Positions 16,229 to 24,883 of a stretch of 33,905 bases of DNA are shown here, one piece after another. The translations under genes and the position numbers were made by a program. Under the pieces are notes generated by a model. That model searched no databases. It had not been told where the DNA came from and saw only the letters and a program-made list of their open reading frames with translations. The stretch covers positions 1 to 33,905 of the forward strand of contig CAZIOB010000017.1 of the NCBI GenBank assembly GCA_964540755.1. The letters are read 5' to 3'. Positions within the stretch are counted from its first letter, which is position 1; each line of letters begins with the position of its first letter. Source of the DNA: JAAYJR01 sp964540755. GTDB lineage: Bacteria > Bacteroidota > Bacteroidia > Bacteroidales > Prolixibacteraceae.

Positions 16229-17194
16229 CTATATGTTCTTAGCTTCTTTGACTGCCTGGCTGAACGCAGGTAAAATCTTCATGGCGTCTCCCACAACGCC
16301 GTAATCAGCATACTCAAATACAGGAGCATCAGGATCATTATTAATAGCTACTATACACCTTGAGGAGCTTACACCTGCCATATGCTGTATTGCTCCTGAA
16401 ATCCCCACAGCTATATATAAATTCGGCGCTATGATCTTACCTGTCTGGCCGGTATGCTCTTCATGCGGGCGCCAGCCTTCATCGGAAACAGGACGGGAAC
16501 AGGCAACTGCTGCCCCCAACAGGCCGGCCAGCTCTTCTATAACGCCCCAATTATCCGGCGAGCGCATTCCCCGCCCTCCTGAAACTACTATCTCTGCATC
16601 GGTCAGCAGTATTTTACCAATCTGTTTCTCCACATCTTTTACAACTGTTACAGGTTCATCAACATCAACATCAACAGATTCAACAGCAGCCTGATTTTCA
16701 GTCTCAATCAATTCAAAAGAATTCTGCATCAATGTCAAAATCCTGATATCCGTTTTCAAAACCACATTGGCAAAAGCTTTTCCTGAGAAAACCTTTTTCC
16801 TGACTGTAAAAGGTTCTGTTGAAACAGGTAATTCAGTCATGCCGGTTCCACAGGCAGCCTTCAATCTGACAGACAGCCGCGGTGCCAAAGCTTTACCTGT
16901 ATTATTATGTGATATAACAATAACCTCTGCATTTTCACTACGAGCTGTCTGTGATATTATATCCGTAAAAACCTTATTATCCAGTCCCCGGATTTTTTCA
17001 CTCTCCGCTTTTAAAATTTTTACAGCACCATAATTACCGAGCTTGTTCAGTTCAGAATCATCAACATTTCCAATAGAAACGGCAGAGACAAAAGTTCCGA
17101 GCATTTCTGCAACTTTAGTTGCATAAGAAACCAGTTCAAATGATGATTTCTTAAATTTTCCGTCCCAATTTTCAGTATATACTAAAACTGACAT
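16229..17194 (-). CDS. etfA: Electron transfer flavoprotein, alpha subunit
   Basis: This 321-residue subunit has the usual start SVLVYTENWDGKFKKSSFEL and a variable N-terminal domain. The conserved C-terminal FAD domain shows VSGGRGM, CSRPVSDEGWRPHEEHTGQTG and LYIAVGISGAIQHMAG, then INNDPDAPVFEYADYGVVGD. It holds the FAD that takes electrons from acyl-CoA dehydrogenases. It forms a heterodimer with EtfB, encoded 135 bases upstream, and is followed 15 bases later by the membrane oxidoreductase that should reoxidise it. The gap to etfB is larger than usual and contains a short palindrome (AACATGTT), so some internal control is possible. Confidence 0.95.
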   Translation of the reverse strand: MSVLVYTENWDGKFKKSSFELVSYATKVAEMLGTFVSAVSIGNVDDSELNKLGNYGAVKILKAESEKIRGLDNKVFTDIISQTARSENAEVIVISHNNTGKALAPRLSVRLKAACGTGMTELPVSTEPFTVRKKVFSGKAFANVVLKTDIRILTLMQNSFELIETENQAAVESVDVDVDEPVTVVKDVEKQIGKILLTDAEIVVSGGRGMRSPDNWGVIEELAGLLGAAVACSRPVSDEGWRPHEEHTGQTGKIIAPNLYIAVGISGAIQHMAGVSSSRCIVAINNDPDAPVFEYADYGVVGDAMKILPAFSQAVKEAKNI

Positions 17195-17329
17195 ATTTAT
17201 ATTTATTAATTTTTTAAAAATTTATTCCAATATCATAGGTTCTCATGCCCAAAATGTTACCAACATGTTGTTAGTATTAAGACAGACAATATTTTCTGCC
17301 AACCGGATTAAATCATCAATTATAAATTA

Positions 17330-18076
17330 TTAGAGTACTTTAGCCTCATTCTGAAGTAAATCGACAAGTTTACCGATATCCTCTGCATCAATGATCTTAC
17401 AAGGTGGCTTGGGCTCTGGAGTTTGAAAACTTACATAATCGGCAAGTGATTCAACGGAATCAACATTAACAACCTCCAATGGTTTTTTTCTGGCCATCAT
17501 TATGCCACGCATAGCTGCAATCCGGGGCTCTTTGGCTATACCTTTCTGGACAATAGCAACAAAAGGAACAGGAACAGATACATGTTCCCTTCCACCGTCA
17601 ATGTCACGGGTAATTTCAGCATTATTACCACTTAAATTCAGTCCTGATACAGCAGAAACAGACGGGAGGCCCAATATTTCCGCAAGCATACCTCCAGTCA
17701 TTGATCCATTGTAATCACTTGATTCAATTCCGGCAAGTATAATATCGAATTTTCTGTCTTTCAAGGCTTCAGCCATCATATGCGCAACAGAATAAGCATC
17801 CACAGGATCAGCATCTATGCGGATAGCTTCATCTGCCCCTATTGCCAACGCCTTTCGCATTGTTGGCTCAGCATCCTTCCTCCCAACTGTAATAATTGTT
17901 ACAGAGCTGACAGAATTAGCTGTATCCTCTTTCAACTCAATTGCACGGGTTAAGGCAAACTCATCCCAGGGATTAATAATCCATTGTATGCCTGTTTTAT
18001 CAAGAGTTGTGCCATCAGTGAACCTGATTTTTGTTGTTGTATCCGGCACATTGCCCAAACAAACTAATATTTTCAT
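17330..18076 (-). CDS. etfB: Electron transfer flavoprotein, beta subunit
   Basis: This 248-residue partner of EtfA begins MKILVCLGNVPDTTTKIRF. It contains INPWDEFALTRAIEL and the nucleotide-binding segment VGRKDAEPTMRKALAIGADEAIRID. The beta-subunit signature lies around GIESSDYNGSMTGGMLAEILGLP, with VPVPFVAIVQKG after it. It binds AMP (or, in bifurcating forms, a second FAD) and docks the dehydrogenase through a recognition loop. The gene heads the etf/EMO/acyl-CoA dehydrogenase cluster and is preceded by a near-perfect Bacteroidota promoter (18156-18186). The linkage to a membrane quinone oxidoreductase argues for a non-bifurcating role. Confidence 0.94.
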   Translation of the reverse strand: MKILVCLGNVPDTTTKIRFTDGTTLDKTGIQWIINPWDEFALTRAIELKEDTANSVSSVTIITVGRKDAEPTMRKALAIGADEAIRIDADPVDAYSVAHMMAEALKDRKFDIILAGIESSDYNGSMTGGMLAEILGLPSVSAVSGLNLSGNNAEITRDIDGGREHVSVPVPFVAIVQKGIAKEPRIAAMRGIMMARKKPLEVVNVDSVESLADYVSFQTPEPKPPCKIIDAEDIGKLVDLLQNEAKVL

Positions 18077-18155
18077 CTGTATTATCTTTAAGAAAATGTT
18101 CTGTCAAAATTTAAAAACCCTGAATTATAAATATCTTAACAAATAAATTTGCCGA

Positions 18156-18186
18156 CAAATATAAAAACAGAGTTTTTAGAAACAAA
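18156..18186 (-). promoter_or_regulatory. Bacteroidota-type promoter of the etf cluster
   Basis: On the minus strand TTTG (18186-18183) is followed after exactly 19 bases by TATATTTG (18163-18156). Both boxes and the spacing match the known Bacteroides consensus TTTG-N19-TAnnTTTG. Transcription would begin near 18149, giving a leader of about 70 bases before etfB. Confidence 0.75.
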
Positions 18187-18417
18187 GTATGTTATATACT
18201 CCGTGAAGCTGTTCATAATCCTGTAAAATGACTAAAAATGCAGGCATCCTTACATCAGGCAGGCATTAAAAGCAGTAACATTAATACTTTAAAACAATTA
18301 ACCGGATATTTCAAAAAGTAATATCACATATATATTTAATTGCTTATTTAGAATTATTCTAAATATCAAACTTTGTATATGCAAAAACTATTGCAAATAA
18401 TTAGAATTATTAATTTT

Positions 18418-18490
18418 CAAAGGTATCACATGAAACTTGCATAAGTTATAATAATAATCTTGTGTGATTTTACAATACTGCTCGTTTCAT
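18418..18490 (-). promoter_or_regulatory. Dyad promoter element, copy B
   Basis: Read on the minus strand, ATGAAACGAGCA (18490-18479) is followed by TGCAAGTTTCAT (18441-18430) and then GTGATACCTTTG (18429-18418). The outer 7 bases of the arms are a perfect inverted repeat. TACCTTTG matches the -7 consensus, but the next gene on this strand (etfB) starts about 340 bases further on and has its own closer promoter. Confidence 0.55.
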
Positions 18491-18552
18491 TTTGTTTTTC
18501 CCGGGACAGGGAAATTCCTGACAAGAGGCCACAATAAAAAAGTAATAAAATT

Positions 18553-18789
18553 TTAGTTAAGATTCATCTCAACCTCTCCTGCTGATTCTGTTTCCAATAC
18601 ATCAAATGTTCGGGCAAAATCAATAATTTTACGGACAACCTCTTCTGAAGGGGAATATTTTGCCTCATTCATCTCAGAAAAATCAATACCCGACAGTTCC
18701 AATGGCGAAATAATCTCCTTTAAGGATTTCAAATAGAGTTTCTTAAAAAAGAAAATAAAGGTAGAATCATTTTTCATAGGCATTCTCAA
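18553..18789 (-). CDS. Small conserved protein paired with ECF sigma factor
   Basis: This 78-residue protein has a charged second half ending in VVRKIIDFARTFDVLETESAGEVEMNLN. Short proteins with this kind of ending (helix, then a VLxT...G.VEMNLN-like tail) occur next to sigma factors in Bacteroidota, to my knowledge without a defined function. It begins 52 bases after the sigma-factor stop codon and is probably co-transcribed with it. It has no membrane segment, so it is not a classical FecR-type anti-sigma factor. A start at the internal Met5 (18777) is also possible. Confidence 0.7.
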   Translation of the reverse strand: MRMPMKNDSTFIFFFKKLYLKSLKEIISPLELSGIDFSEMNEAKYSPSEEVVRKIIDFARTFDVLETESAGEVEMNLN

Positions 18790-18841
18790 TAAAAATTTAA
18801 TTAAGAACGCCCCGCCTTTATTAATATTGTGTTAAAATTTA

Positions 18842-19435
18842 TTAATTTCTGGTAAGATTCAGATTCTTTTTGTTGATTAATTTCCGCAGGTTTATCAGTG
18901 CATAGCGCATTCGTCCGAGAGCAGTATTTATGCTTACACCTGTTTGATCTGCAATCTCTTTAAAGCTGAGACCCATATAATGCCTCATATATATAACCTG
19001 CTGCTGATCTTCGGGGAGTTCCTTAACCAGCTCCCTTACCTCACTCAATATCTGATTGTTTACCATATGATCTTCAATAGTATCTTCAGCAAACCTCCTG
19101 GAGTTAAAAATATCAACTTCCATACTATCGTTTGAAACTGTACCCTGTAACTTTTCTTTCCTGAAATGATCGATTATAAGATTATGCGATATCCTTAAAA
19201 CCCAGGAAATAAATTTTCCGTTTTCAACATACTTTCCCCGTTTTAAAGACCGGATAACCTTAATGAATGTTTCCTGAAAGATATCTTCAGCTAATTCCTG
19301 ATTTTTCACAATAAGCAAAATATAAGAATATACCCTGCTTTTATGACGGTTTATTAAAATTTCAAGTGAAGACCGATCGCCATCGATAAAATTTTGGACG
19401 AGTTCATTATCGTCCAGCAAATTGGTTCTTAGCAT
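18842..19435 (-). CDS. RNA polymerase ECF-type sigma factor
   Basis: This 197-residue group IV sigma factor has a sigma-2 region (about residues 10-95) with INRHKSRVYSYILLIVKNQELAEDIFQET cut short here to ILLIVKNQELAEDIFQET. The -10 recognition part is GKFISWVLRISHNLIIDHFR. The sigma-4 helix-turn-helix is LPEDQQQVIYMRHYMGLSFKEIADQTGVS (about 140-168), shown by LSFKEIADQTGVSINTALGR. It directs RNA polymerase to a specific set of promoters. No gene for a membrane anti-sigma factor is adjacent. It is transcribed away from uvrA, with a 156-base shared upstream region, and is followed by a small partner gene. Its target promoters are unknown. Confidence 0.93.
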   Translation of the reverse strand: MLRTNLLDDNELVQNFIDGDRSSLEILINRHKSRVYSYILLIVKNQELAEDIFQETFIKVIRSLKRGKYVENGKFISWVLRISHNLIIDHFRKEKLQGTVSNDSMEVDIFNSRRFAEDTIEDHMVNNQILSEVRELVKELPEDQQQVIYMRHYMGLSFKEIADQTGVSINTALGRMRYALINLRKLINKKNLNLTRN

Positions 19436-19492
19436 TACCTTCTATTTTATTAAAACAAAAAGTAAAGTTTCTCGATAGGCGCTTGTTTTAAA

Positions 19493-19520
19493 TTTGAAGT
19501 AAAACTATTTATTAATTTTG
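19493..19520 (+). promoter_or_regulatory. Likely promoter of uvrA
   Basis: TTTG (19493-19496) and TAATTTTG followed by C (19513-19521) match the Bacteroidota boxes, with a 16-base spacer that is shorter than usual. The leader to the uvrA start would be about 65 bases. Confidence 0.45.
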
Positions 19521-19591
19521 CATGGTAAAAATCTTACTTTTTTATCAAAAATACAAGTTTTTTCAACAATTTTTAAAAAAGGGTTAAGTTA

Positions 19592-22399
19592 ATGTCTTCA
19601 ATAAATACAAATAAAGCCATAAAAATTCATCATGCCAGAGTACACAATTTACAAAATATAAGTCTGGAAATACCTCTTAACCAATTAGTTGTTGTCACAG
19701 GTGTTTCAGGTTCAGGCAAATCATCCTTAGCTTTCGATACTCTTTTTGCTGAAGGCCAGAGACGTTATGTTGAAAGCCTTTCTTCTTATGCGAGGCAGTT
19801 TCTCGGAAGGATTGACAAACCGGATGTTGATTATATTAAGAATATTCCGCCGGCTATAGCCATTGAACAAAGGGTTAACACCAGAAATCCCAGATCTACC
19901 GTAGGTACATCGACTGAGATATACGATTACATGAAACTGCTCTATGCACGCATTGGAAAAACATTTTCACCGGTTTCAGGCAAAGAGGTAAAAAGACATA
20001 GTGTTTCAGATGTAGTAGATTATATTTTTTCATTACCGGAAAATACCCGCATAATCATTACTACACCTCTTAAACCCGGGAACGGTAGGTCATTGAAGGA
20101 AGAGGCAAAATTACTAATACAACAGGGATTCTCCCGGCTGGAAATATATAATGAAATTATCAGGATTGATGAACTGATTAATGGAGAAAATAAGGAATTT
20201 TGTAAAGATGAATGCAACATAGTTATCGACAGAATAGCAATCAAAAAAGATGAAGATACCAGGGAAAGAGCTGCTGATTCTGTTCAGACAGCTTTTTATG
20301 AGGGACACGGTGAATGCATTGTTAAGTCCTATATCAATAATAATACCATTATACACTCATTCTCAAATAGATTTGAAGCCGATGGCATAGAATTTGAAGA
20401 GCCGGTAATCCATACATTCAGTTTCAACAATCCGTTAGGGGCCTGTCCTTTGTGTGAGGGATATGGTAAAATAATAGGCATCGATGAAGACCTTGTCATT
20501 CCTGACAAATCATTATCAGTTTACCAGGATGCCATCGCCTGCTGGCGCGGAGAAAAAATGGGCAAATGGAAAAACCGCCTCATTTATTCAGCCGACAAAT
20601 TTAAATTCCCGATTCACAAGCCTTTCTATGACCTGTCTGAAGAACAAAAAGCATTATTATGGAGTGGAAATAAATATTTTAAAGGATTAAACAGATTTTT
20701 CAAACATCTTGAAGAAAAAAGTTACAAAATACAGTACAGGGTGCTGCTTTCAAGATACCGTGGCAAAACAACCTGTCCACAATGTAAAGGCACCAGGCTA
20801 AAAAAAGAAACCGGATATATAAAGGTTGCCGGGAAATCAATACAGGAGCTTGTCTTAATGCCCGTTTCAGATTTGGACAGTTTTTTTTCTGATATCAGGT
20901 TAAGCAAACATGATCAGGCAATTGCAAAGCGGATATTAATTGAAATTAGAAGCAGGCTCAAATTTTTATGTGATGTAGGCCTTGGATATCTCACTCTCAA
21001 CAGACTCTCATCCAGTCTTTCAGGAGGTGAATCACAACGTATTAACCTGGCTACTTCATTAGGAAGCAGCCTGGTAGGTTCCCTCTATATTCTTGATGAA
21101 CCCAGCATAGGTCTCCACCCCGCAGATACACAAAGGCTTATAAAAGTCCTCCGGCAATTAAAAACAATCGGTAATACTGTTTTGGTAGTGGAACATGATG
21201 AAGAGATCATTCGTGCAGCCGATCAGATTATAGATATCGGACCGTTTGCCGGAAGACTTGGCGGCAAAATCATTTTTCAGGGGAACCATGAAGATATAAA
21301 AAAAGAAAATAACAGCCTTACTGCTCATTATCTTAACGGAACTGAAAAAATAGAGGTCCCGGCGCAAAGAAGGAAGTGGAGTAATTTCATAGAAGTATTG
21401 GGAGCACGTGAGAACAATCTGAAAAATATCAACGTAAAATTTCCTCTTAACACGCTGACAGTGGTAACAGGGGTAAGCGGATCAGGGAAATCATCCCTGG
21501 TTTCTGACATTCTCTTCCCTGCCGTCACAAAAATTTTAGGAGGATACGGTGAAAGGTCAGGACAACATGATGCTATTTTGGGAGACTATAAACTACTTAA
21601 TTCTGTTGAATTAATAGATCAGAATCCTATTGGTAAATCCTCCAGGTCAAACCCTGTTACTTATCTGAAAGCTTACGATGAAATAAGAATACTATTCGCT
21701 TCACAGCATTCAGCCAAAGTACAAAATCTAAAACCATCACATTTTTCATTCAATGTTGACGGTGGAAGATGCGATGAATGCAAGGGCGAAGGGACTATAA
21801 AGGTTGAAATGCAGTTCCTTGCCGATGTTTATCTTATTTGTGAAAGCTGCAAAGGTAAAAGGTTTAAGGATGATATTCTTGAAGTTACATACAAAGAAAA
21901 GAACATTGATGACATTTTAAATATGACTGTTAATGAGGCAATAGAACTGTTTTCTTCAGGAAATTCAGCAACCGAAAAGAAGATTGTAAGGCGCTTATTA
22001 CCTTTGCAGGATGTAGGATTAGGATATATCAAACTTGGACAGTCATCCAGCACCTTGTCTGGTGGTGAAAGCCAAAGAGTAAAGCTTGCTTCTTTTTTGG
22101 CCCGCGAAAAAGACAAACCTGTGCTTTTCATTTTTGATGAACCAACTACAGGACTTCATTTTCATGATATCCGGAAACTTCTCGATTCATTTAATGCACT
22201 TATCAGTCGAGGCCATTCCATAATTATCATTGAACACAATCTTGAAATTATTAAGTCAGCCGACTGGATAATAGATCTCGGCCCCGGTGGTGGTGATAAG
22301 GGCGGGAATCTGATATTTGCCGGGACTCCGGAAGATCTGATTAAAACAGAAAATTCCTTTACCGGTAAAGCCCTGAAACAAAAACTTCAAAATATTTAA
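19592..22399 (+). CDS. uvrA: Excinuclease ABC subunit A
   Basis: This 935-residue DNA-damage recognition ATPase of nucleotide excision repair works with UvrB and UvrC. It has two ABC modules: Walker A GVSGSGKSSL at residues 37-46 and again near 627-636. Signature motifs are LSGGESQRINLA and LSGGESQRVKLA, and Walker B/His-switch segments include LYILDEPSIGLHP and FIFDEPTTGLHF. Zinc motifs CPLCEGYG, CPQCKGTR and the CDECKGEG/CESCKGKR pair are intact. The length is normal. It is divergent from an ECF sigma factor and ends one base before the MATE stop codon on the other strand. Many Bacteroidota have two UvrA paralogues; which this is cannot be told here. Confidence 0.97.
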   Translation: MSSINTNKAIKIHHARVHNLQNISLEIPLNQLVVVTGVSGSGKSSLAFDTLFAEGQRRYVESLSSYARQFLGRIDKPDVDYIKNIPPAIAIEQRVNTRNPRSTVGTSTEIYDYMKLLYARIGKTFSPVSGKEVKRHSVSDVVDYIFSLPENTRIIITTPLKPGNGRSLKEEAKLLIQQGFSRLEIYNEIIRIDELINGENKEFCKDECNIVIDRIAIKKDEDTRERAADSVQTAFYEGHGECIVKSYINNNTIIHSFSNRFEADGIEFEEPVIHTFSFNNPLGACPLCEGYGKIIGIDEDLVIPDKSLSVYQDAIACWRGEKMGKWKNRLIYSADKFKFPIHKPFYDLSEEQKALLWSGNKYFKGLNRFFKHLEEKSYKIQYRVLLSRYRGKTTCPQCKGTRLKKETGYIKVAGKSIQELVLMPVSDLDSFFSDIRLSKHDQAIAKRILIEIRSRLKFLCDVGLGYLTLNRLSSSLSGGESQRINLATSLGSSLVGSLYILDEPSIGLHPADTQRLIKVLRQLKTIGNTVLVVEHDEEIIRAADQIIDIGPFAGRLGGKIIFQGNHEDIKKENNSLTAHYLNGTEKIEVPAQRRKWSNFIEVLGARENNLKNINVKFPLNTLTVVTGVSGSGKSSLVSDILFPAVTKILGGYGERSGQHDAILGDYKLLNSVELIDQNPIGKSSRSNPVTYLKAYDEIRILFASQHSAKVQNLKPSHFSFNVDGGRCDECKGEGTIKVEMQFLADVYLICESCKGKRFKDDILEVTYKEKNIDDILNMTVNEAIELFSSGNSATEKKIVRRLLPLQDVGLGYIKLGQSSSTLSGGESQRVKLASFLAREKDKPVLFIFDEPTTGLHFHDIRKLLDSFNALISRGHSIIIIEHNLEIIKSADWIIDLGPGGGDKGGNLIFAGTPEDLIKTENSFTGKALKQKLQNI

Positions 22400-22400
22400 T

Positions 22401-23756
22401 TTAACACTCCTCCTCCCCGATCTGAGGAAGCCTCCTCCAGGCGTGTACTAAAAACCAGACTACCAAAACAGCCGCCATTATATCTGCAATGGGATAAGAA
22501 AGCCAGATTCCGTTTATACCCCAAAACAGGGGTAAAATAAAAAATAACGGGATAAGACCGATCACCTGCCGGAAAAGTGTCGTAAACATAGCAATCTTAG
22601 CCTTCCCGATAGACTGGAAAAAATGTGAGGCAACTACCTGAAATCCAACAAAAGGAAAAGCAAGGACAACCAGACGGAGGCCTTTAACAGCTATCCTGAA
22701 TAATTCCTCGCTCTCATCATTAAAAATCCTGACGATTACCCCCGGAAAAGCCTGTATTAAAACAAAGGATACAGTTGATACAATCGTTGCGCCAATCAGA
22801 GATATCCGTAAAGCTTCTTTAACTCTGGAAATGGATTTAGCCCCGTAATTAAACCCGATAATAGGCTGGGAAGCCATATTGATAGCTACAATGGCCATAA
22901 TTACCAGTGAAACAACCGAACCGATAATACCCATAGCTCCTACAGCCAGATCACCACCAAATACAATCAGTTTCTTGTTAAGAAGACCGTGTACCATGCT
23001 GCTTGCCAGCTGCATGGAAAAAGGAGCCATCCCGATAGCTACAATCTCAAGCAATATTCCCATGTTTATCCTTATATATTCATTCCTCAGCTTAATAACC
23101 GAACGGTTACCACGAAAATGGGAAATAACCCAAATCATAAGTATAAACATTGATATAATAGTGGCAAAAGCAGCTCCCCTGACTCCCATATCAAGTATGA
23201 AAATGAATATCGTATCCAGTATAATATTGGAACCGGCACTTATTATCATTGACAACATGGCAATACGTGCATTACCCTCAGCCCTTATGACATTATTAAA
23301 GGAAAAACCAACAATCATAAATACTATTCCAGCAATGATAATATTCAGGTAATCATTTGCATATTGATAAGTCTCTTCAGTAGCCCCGAATGAAAGCAAA
23401 ACAGGCTTTTTTAGAATTAGAACCACAAATGTTACAAGTACAGAAACCAATAACATTAAAACAAATCCGGTTCCAAGTGTTTGTTCGGCCCTTACCATAT
23501 CCTTCTTTCCCATATTTATTGAGACATATACGCTGGTTCCTATACCAATCAGCATACTAAAAGCCATCATTATTAACATTATGGGATAAACTACTGAAAT
23601 TCCTGAAAGTGCTTCTGCACCAACACCTTGTCCAATGAATACCCGATCTACTATATTATAAAGGGCGTTCATAAAAACACCGACAAATGCAGGGACAAAG
23701 TATTTCAGCATTAACCGGCCAATATTTGTCTCACCAAGCTCCTCAATATTTTTCAT
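22401..23756 (-). CDS. MATE-family multidrug/cation antiporter
   Basis: This inner-membrane exporter of about 451 residues has roughly twelve hydrophobic helices. The opening is typical of MATE proteins: GRLMLKYFVPAFVGVFMNAL, then VDRVFIGQGVGAEALSG. The second half repeats the pattern, with SQPIIGFNYGAKS (a family hallmark). It couples export of drugs or organic cations to Na+ or H+. I choose ATG 23756 (MKNIEELGETNIGRLML) rather than the TTG nine bases upstream, because that TTG is part of the promoter box TACCTTTGC (23770-23762). With this box, transcription would start at or next to the ATG, giving a leaderless or nearly leaderless mRNA. It converges on uvrA with a one-base gap. Confidence 0.93.
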   Translation of the reverse strand: MKNIEELGETNIGRLMLKYFVPAFVGVFMNALYNIVDRVFIGQGVGAEALSGISVVYPIMLIMMAFSMLIGIGTSVYVSINMGKKDMVRAEQTLGTGFVLMLLVSVLVTFVVLILKKPVLLSFGATEETYQYANDYLNIIIAGIVFMIVGFSFNNVIRAEGNARIAMLSMIISAGSNIILDTIFIFILDMGVRGAAFATIISMFILMIWVISHFRGNRSVIKLRNEYIRINMGILLEIVAIGMAPFSMQLASSMVHGLLNKKLIVFGGDLAVGAMGIIGSVVSLVIMAIVAINMASQPIIGFNYGAKSISRVKEALRISLIGATIVSTVSFVLIQAFPGVIVRIFNDESEELFRIAVKGLRLVVLAFPFVGFQVVASHFFQSIGKAKIAMFTTLFRQVIGLIPLFFILPLFWGINGIWLSYPIADIMAAVLVVWFLVHAWRRLPQIGEEEC

Positions 23757-23762
23757 GCTACG

Positions 23763-23770
23763 CAAAGGTA
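23763..23770 (-). promoter_or_regulatory. -7 promoter box of the MATE gene
   Basis: TACCTTTG plus C on the minus strand is an exact match to TAnnTTTGC. It ends only six bases before the ATG at 23756, so the transcript should have almost no leader. No clear -33 TTTG is seen at the expected distance. Confidence 0.5.
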
Positions 23771-23822
23771 ACTATTTAAGGCAACTTTTGTTCTTAACAC
23801 ATTTTATATTTACCATCACAAA

Positions 23823-24836
23823 ATGATTAATTTTGTTTATTATAAAGCTTTAGATAATAATTTGAAAACTATTTTTAAGATAATATTATTAATTTTATTT
23901 GCCGGAGTTTGTAAAATATCTGTTGCACAGCCAGTTTTTAATATCCTGCCTGTTTCTGAAAAATTATTCCTTAATCCTTCATTCGCCGGATTAGACAAAA
24001 AAACAAGAATGAATACGGGTCTCCAATTTTACAGCCTCTCAAAAAAAGAGCATGATCATATATATTTCATGACCTATGATTCCTACTCAGAAAAATTACG
24101 AGGTGGTTATGCAATTTATTTATTTCAGGGATTATCAGGAAAATCAAATATTAACAATACAGGAATTGGTATAACATTTTCTAAGCCCGTGACCATACAA
24201 AGCTCCGGGAAAATTATTCCTTCCTTTAATATTAATTATCTGATTGCCAGCAGCCAGTGGTTTGTATATGCAACAGATAAATTTATCGCACAAAATCAAA
24301 ATAATAATATATTCCTTCGCCATTCAACACTGTTGCCAAATGCAGGTATTTTATATGACGGACACTCTTTTCGTACCGGATTATCTTCATATGTGCCACT
24401 TCAAAACATATTTTACTACGGAAATAAAAAATTTAAACTGTTGCCAATAAATTTTATATTTCATTATGCGAAAAACATAACAGGCACACTTGGCGGACTC
24501 ATGTCCGAACCTTATAAAGCAACTCCTGAATTATCAGCATTATTCTCTGAAAAGACCTTTCTTACATGCGCAGGCATGAGAATTGAATTACCTGATCATA
24601 TTTTTGGCATATTTACACAAAACAATTTCACCCAACAAATACACGGCATATCCGCATTAGCCGGATGGAAAATAAACAACCTCCGTATAAATTTTTCATC
24701 GGGCTTTTCATATTCACTGCCCGGTAAAAAAGCAGCATTCCATGGCGAAGCCACTATTGGCTTTATGATTCCACCCGCAACCCATGAAGAAAATGATCCA
24801 TGGAGGCCTTCAAAAAAAACTTTGTATGGGCTATAA
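23823..24836 (+). CDS. PorP/SprF-family outer-membrane protein (type IX secretion-associated)
   Basis: This 337-residue protein has a signal peptide whose hydrophobic core is IFKIILLILFAGVCKISVAQ (about 18-37). The family start follows: QPVFNILPVSEKLFLNPSFAG, shown by LFLNPSFAGLDKKTRMN, where PorP/SprF proteins have NPAxxG. The rest is an outer-membrane barrel pattern ending near IGFMIPPATHEEN with a short polar tail. PorP/SprF proteins help the type IX secretion system or anchor secreted adhesins. Bacteroidota carry many copies, usually beside a large secreted protein. None is adjacent here, so its partner is unknown. It is divergent from the MATE gene, with about 60 bases between the start codons. 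Confidence 0.82.
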   Translation: MINFVYYKALDNNLKTIFKIILLILFAGVCKISVAQPVFNILPVSEKLFLNPSFAGLDKKTRMNTGLQFYSLSKKEHDHIYFMTYDSYSEKLRGGYAIYLFQGLSGKSNINNTGIGITFSKPVTIQSSGKIIPSFNINYLIASSQWFVYATDKFIAQNQNNNIFLRHSTLLPNAGILYDGHSFRTGLSSYVPLQNIFYYGNKKFKLLPINFIFHYAKNITGTLGGLMSEPYKATPELSALFSEKTFLTCAGMRIELPDHIFGIFTQNNFTQQIHGISALAGWKINNLRINFSSGFSYSLPGKKAAFHGEATIGFMIPPATHEENDPWRPSKKTLYGL

Positions 24837-24883
24837 GCTGCCTCTAAATATTTTGAAGTAACAATCAGGGTAGAACAGGGGAC

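Larger units (their letters stand above)
18077..18552. other. Intergenic region of 476 bases: etfB promoter, palindrome and dyad element copy B
   Basis: The gap upstream of etfB holds no credible gene. From etfB outward it contains a standard promoter (18156-18186), a perfect 9-base palindrome with one central base (18346-18364), the dyad element copy B (18418-18490) and a small hairpin TTTCCC/GGGAAA (18497-18514). The hairpin may end transcription from the sigma-factor pair. TTAGAATTATT occurs twice (18348 and 18401), once inside the palindrome. Confidence 0.6.

Noticed and set aside
15726..16304. 192-codon plus-strand frame opposite the membrane domain of the ETF oxidoreductase
   Set aside because: It is an antisense shadow of the confidently identified membrane iron-sulfur protein and the etfA end.
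18497..18514. Hairpin TTTCCC-GGGACA-GGGAAA as a terminator for the sigma-factor pair
   Set aside because: The stem is only six base pairs and no T run follows on the minus strand; not listed as a terminator.
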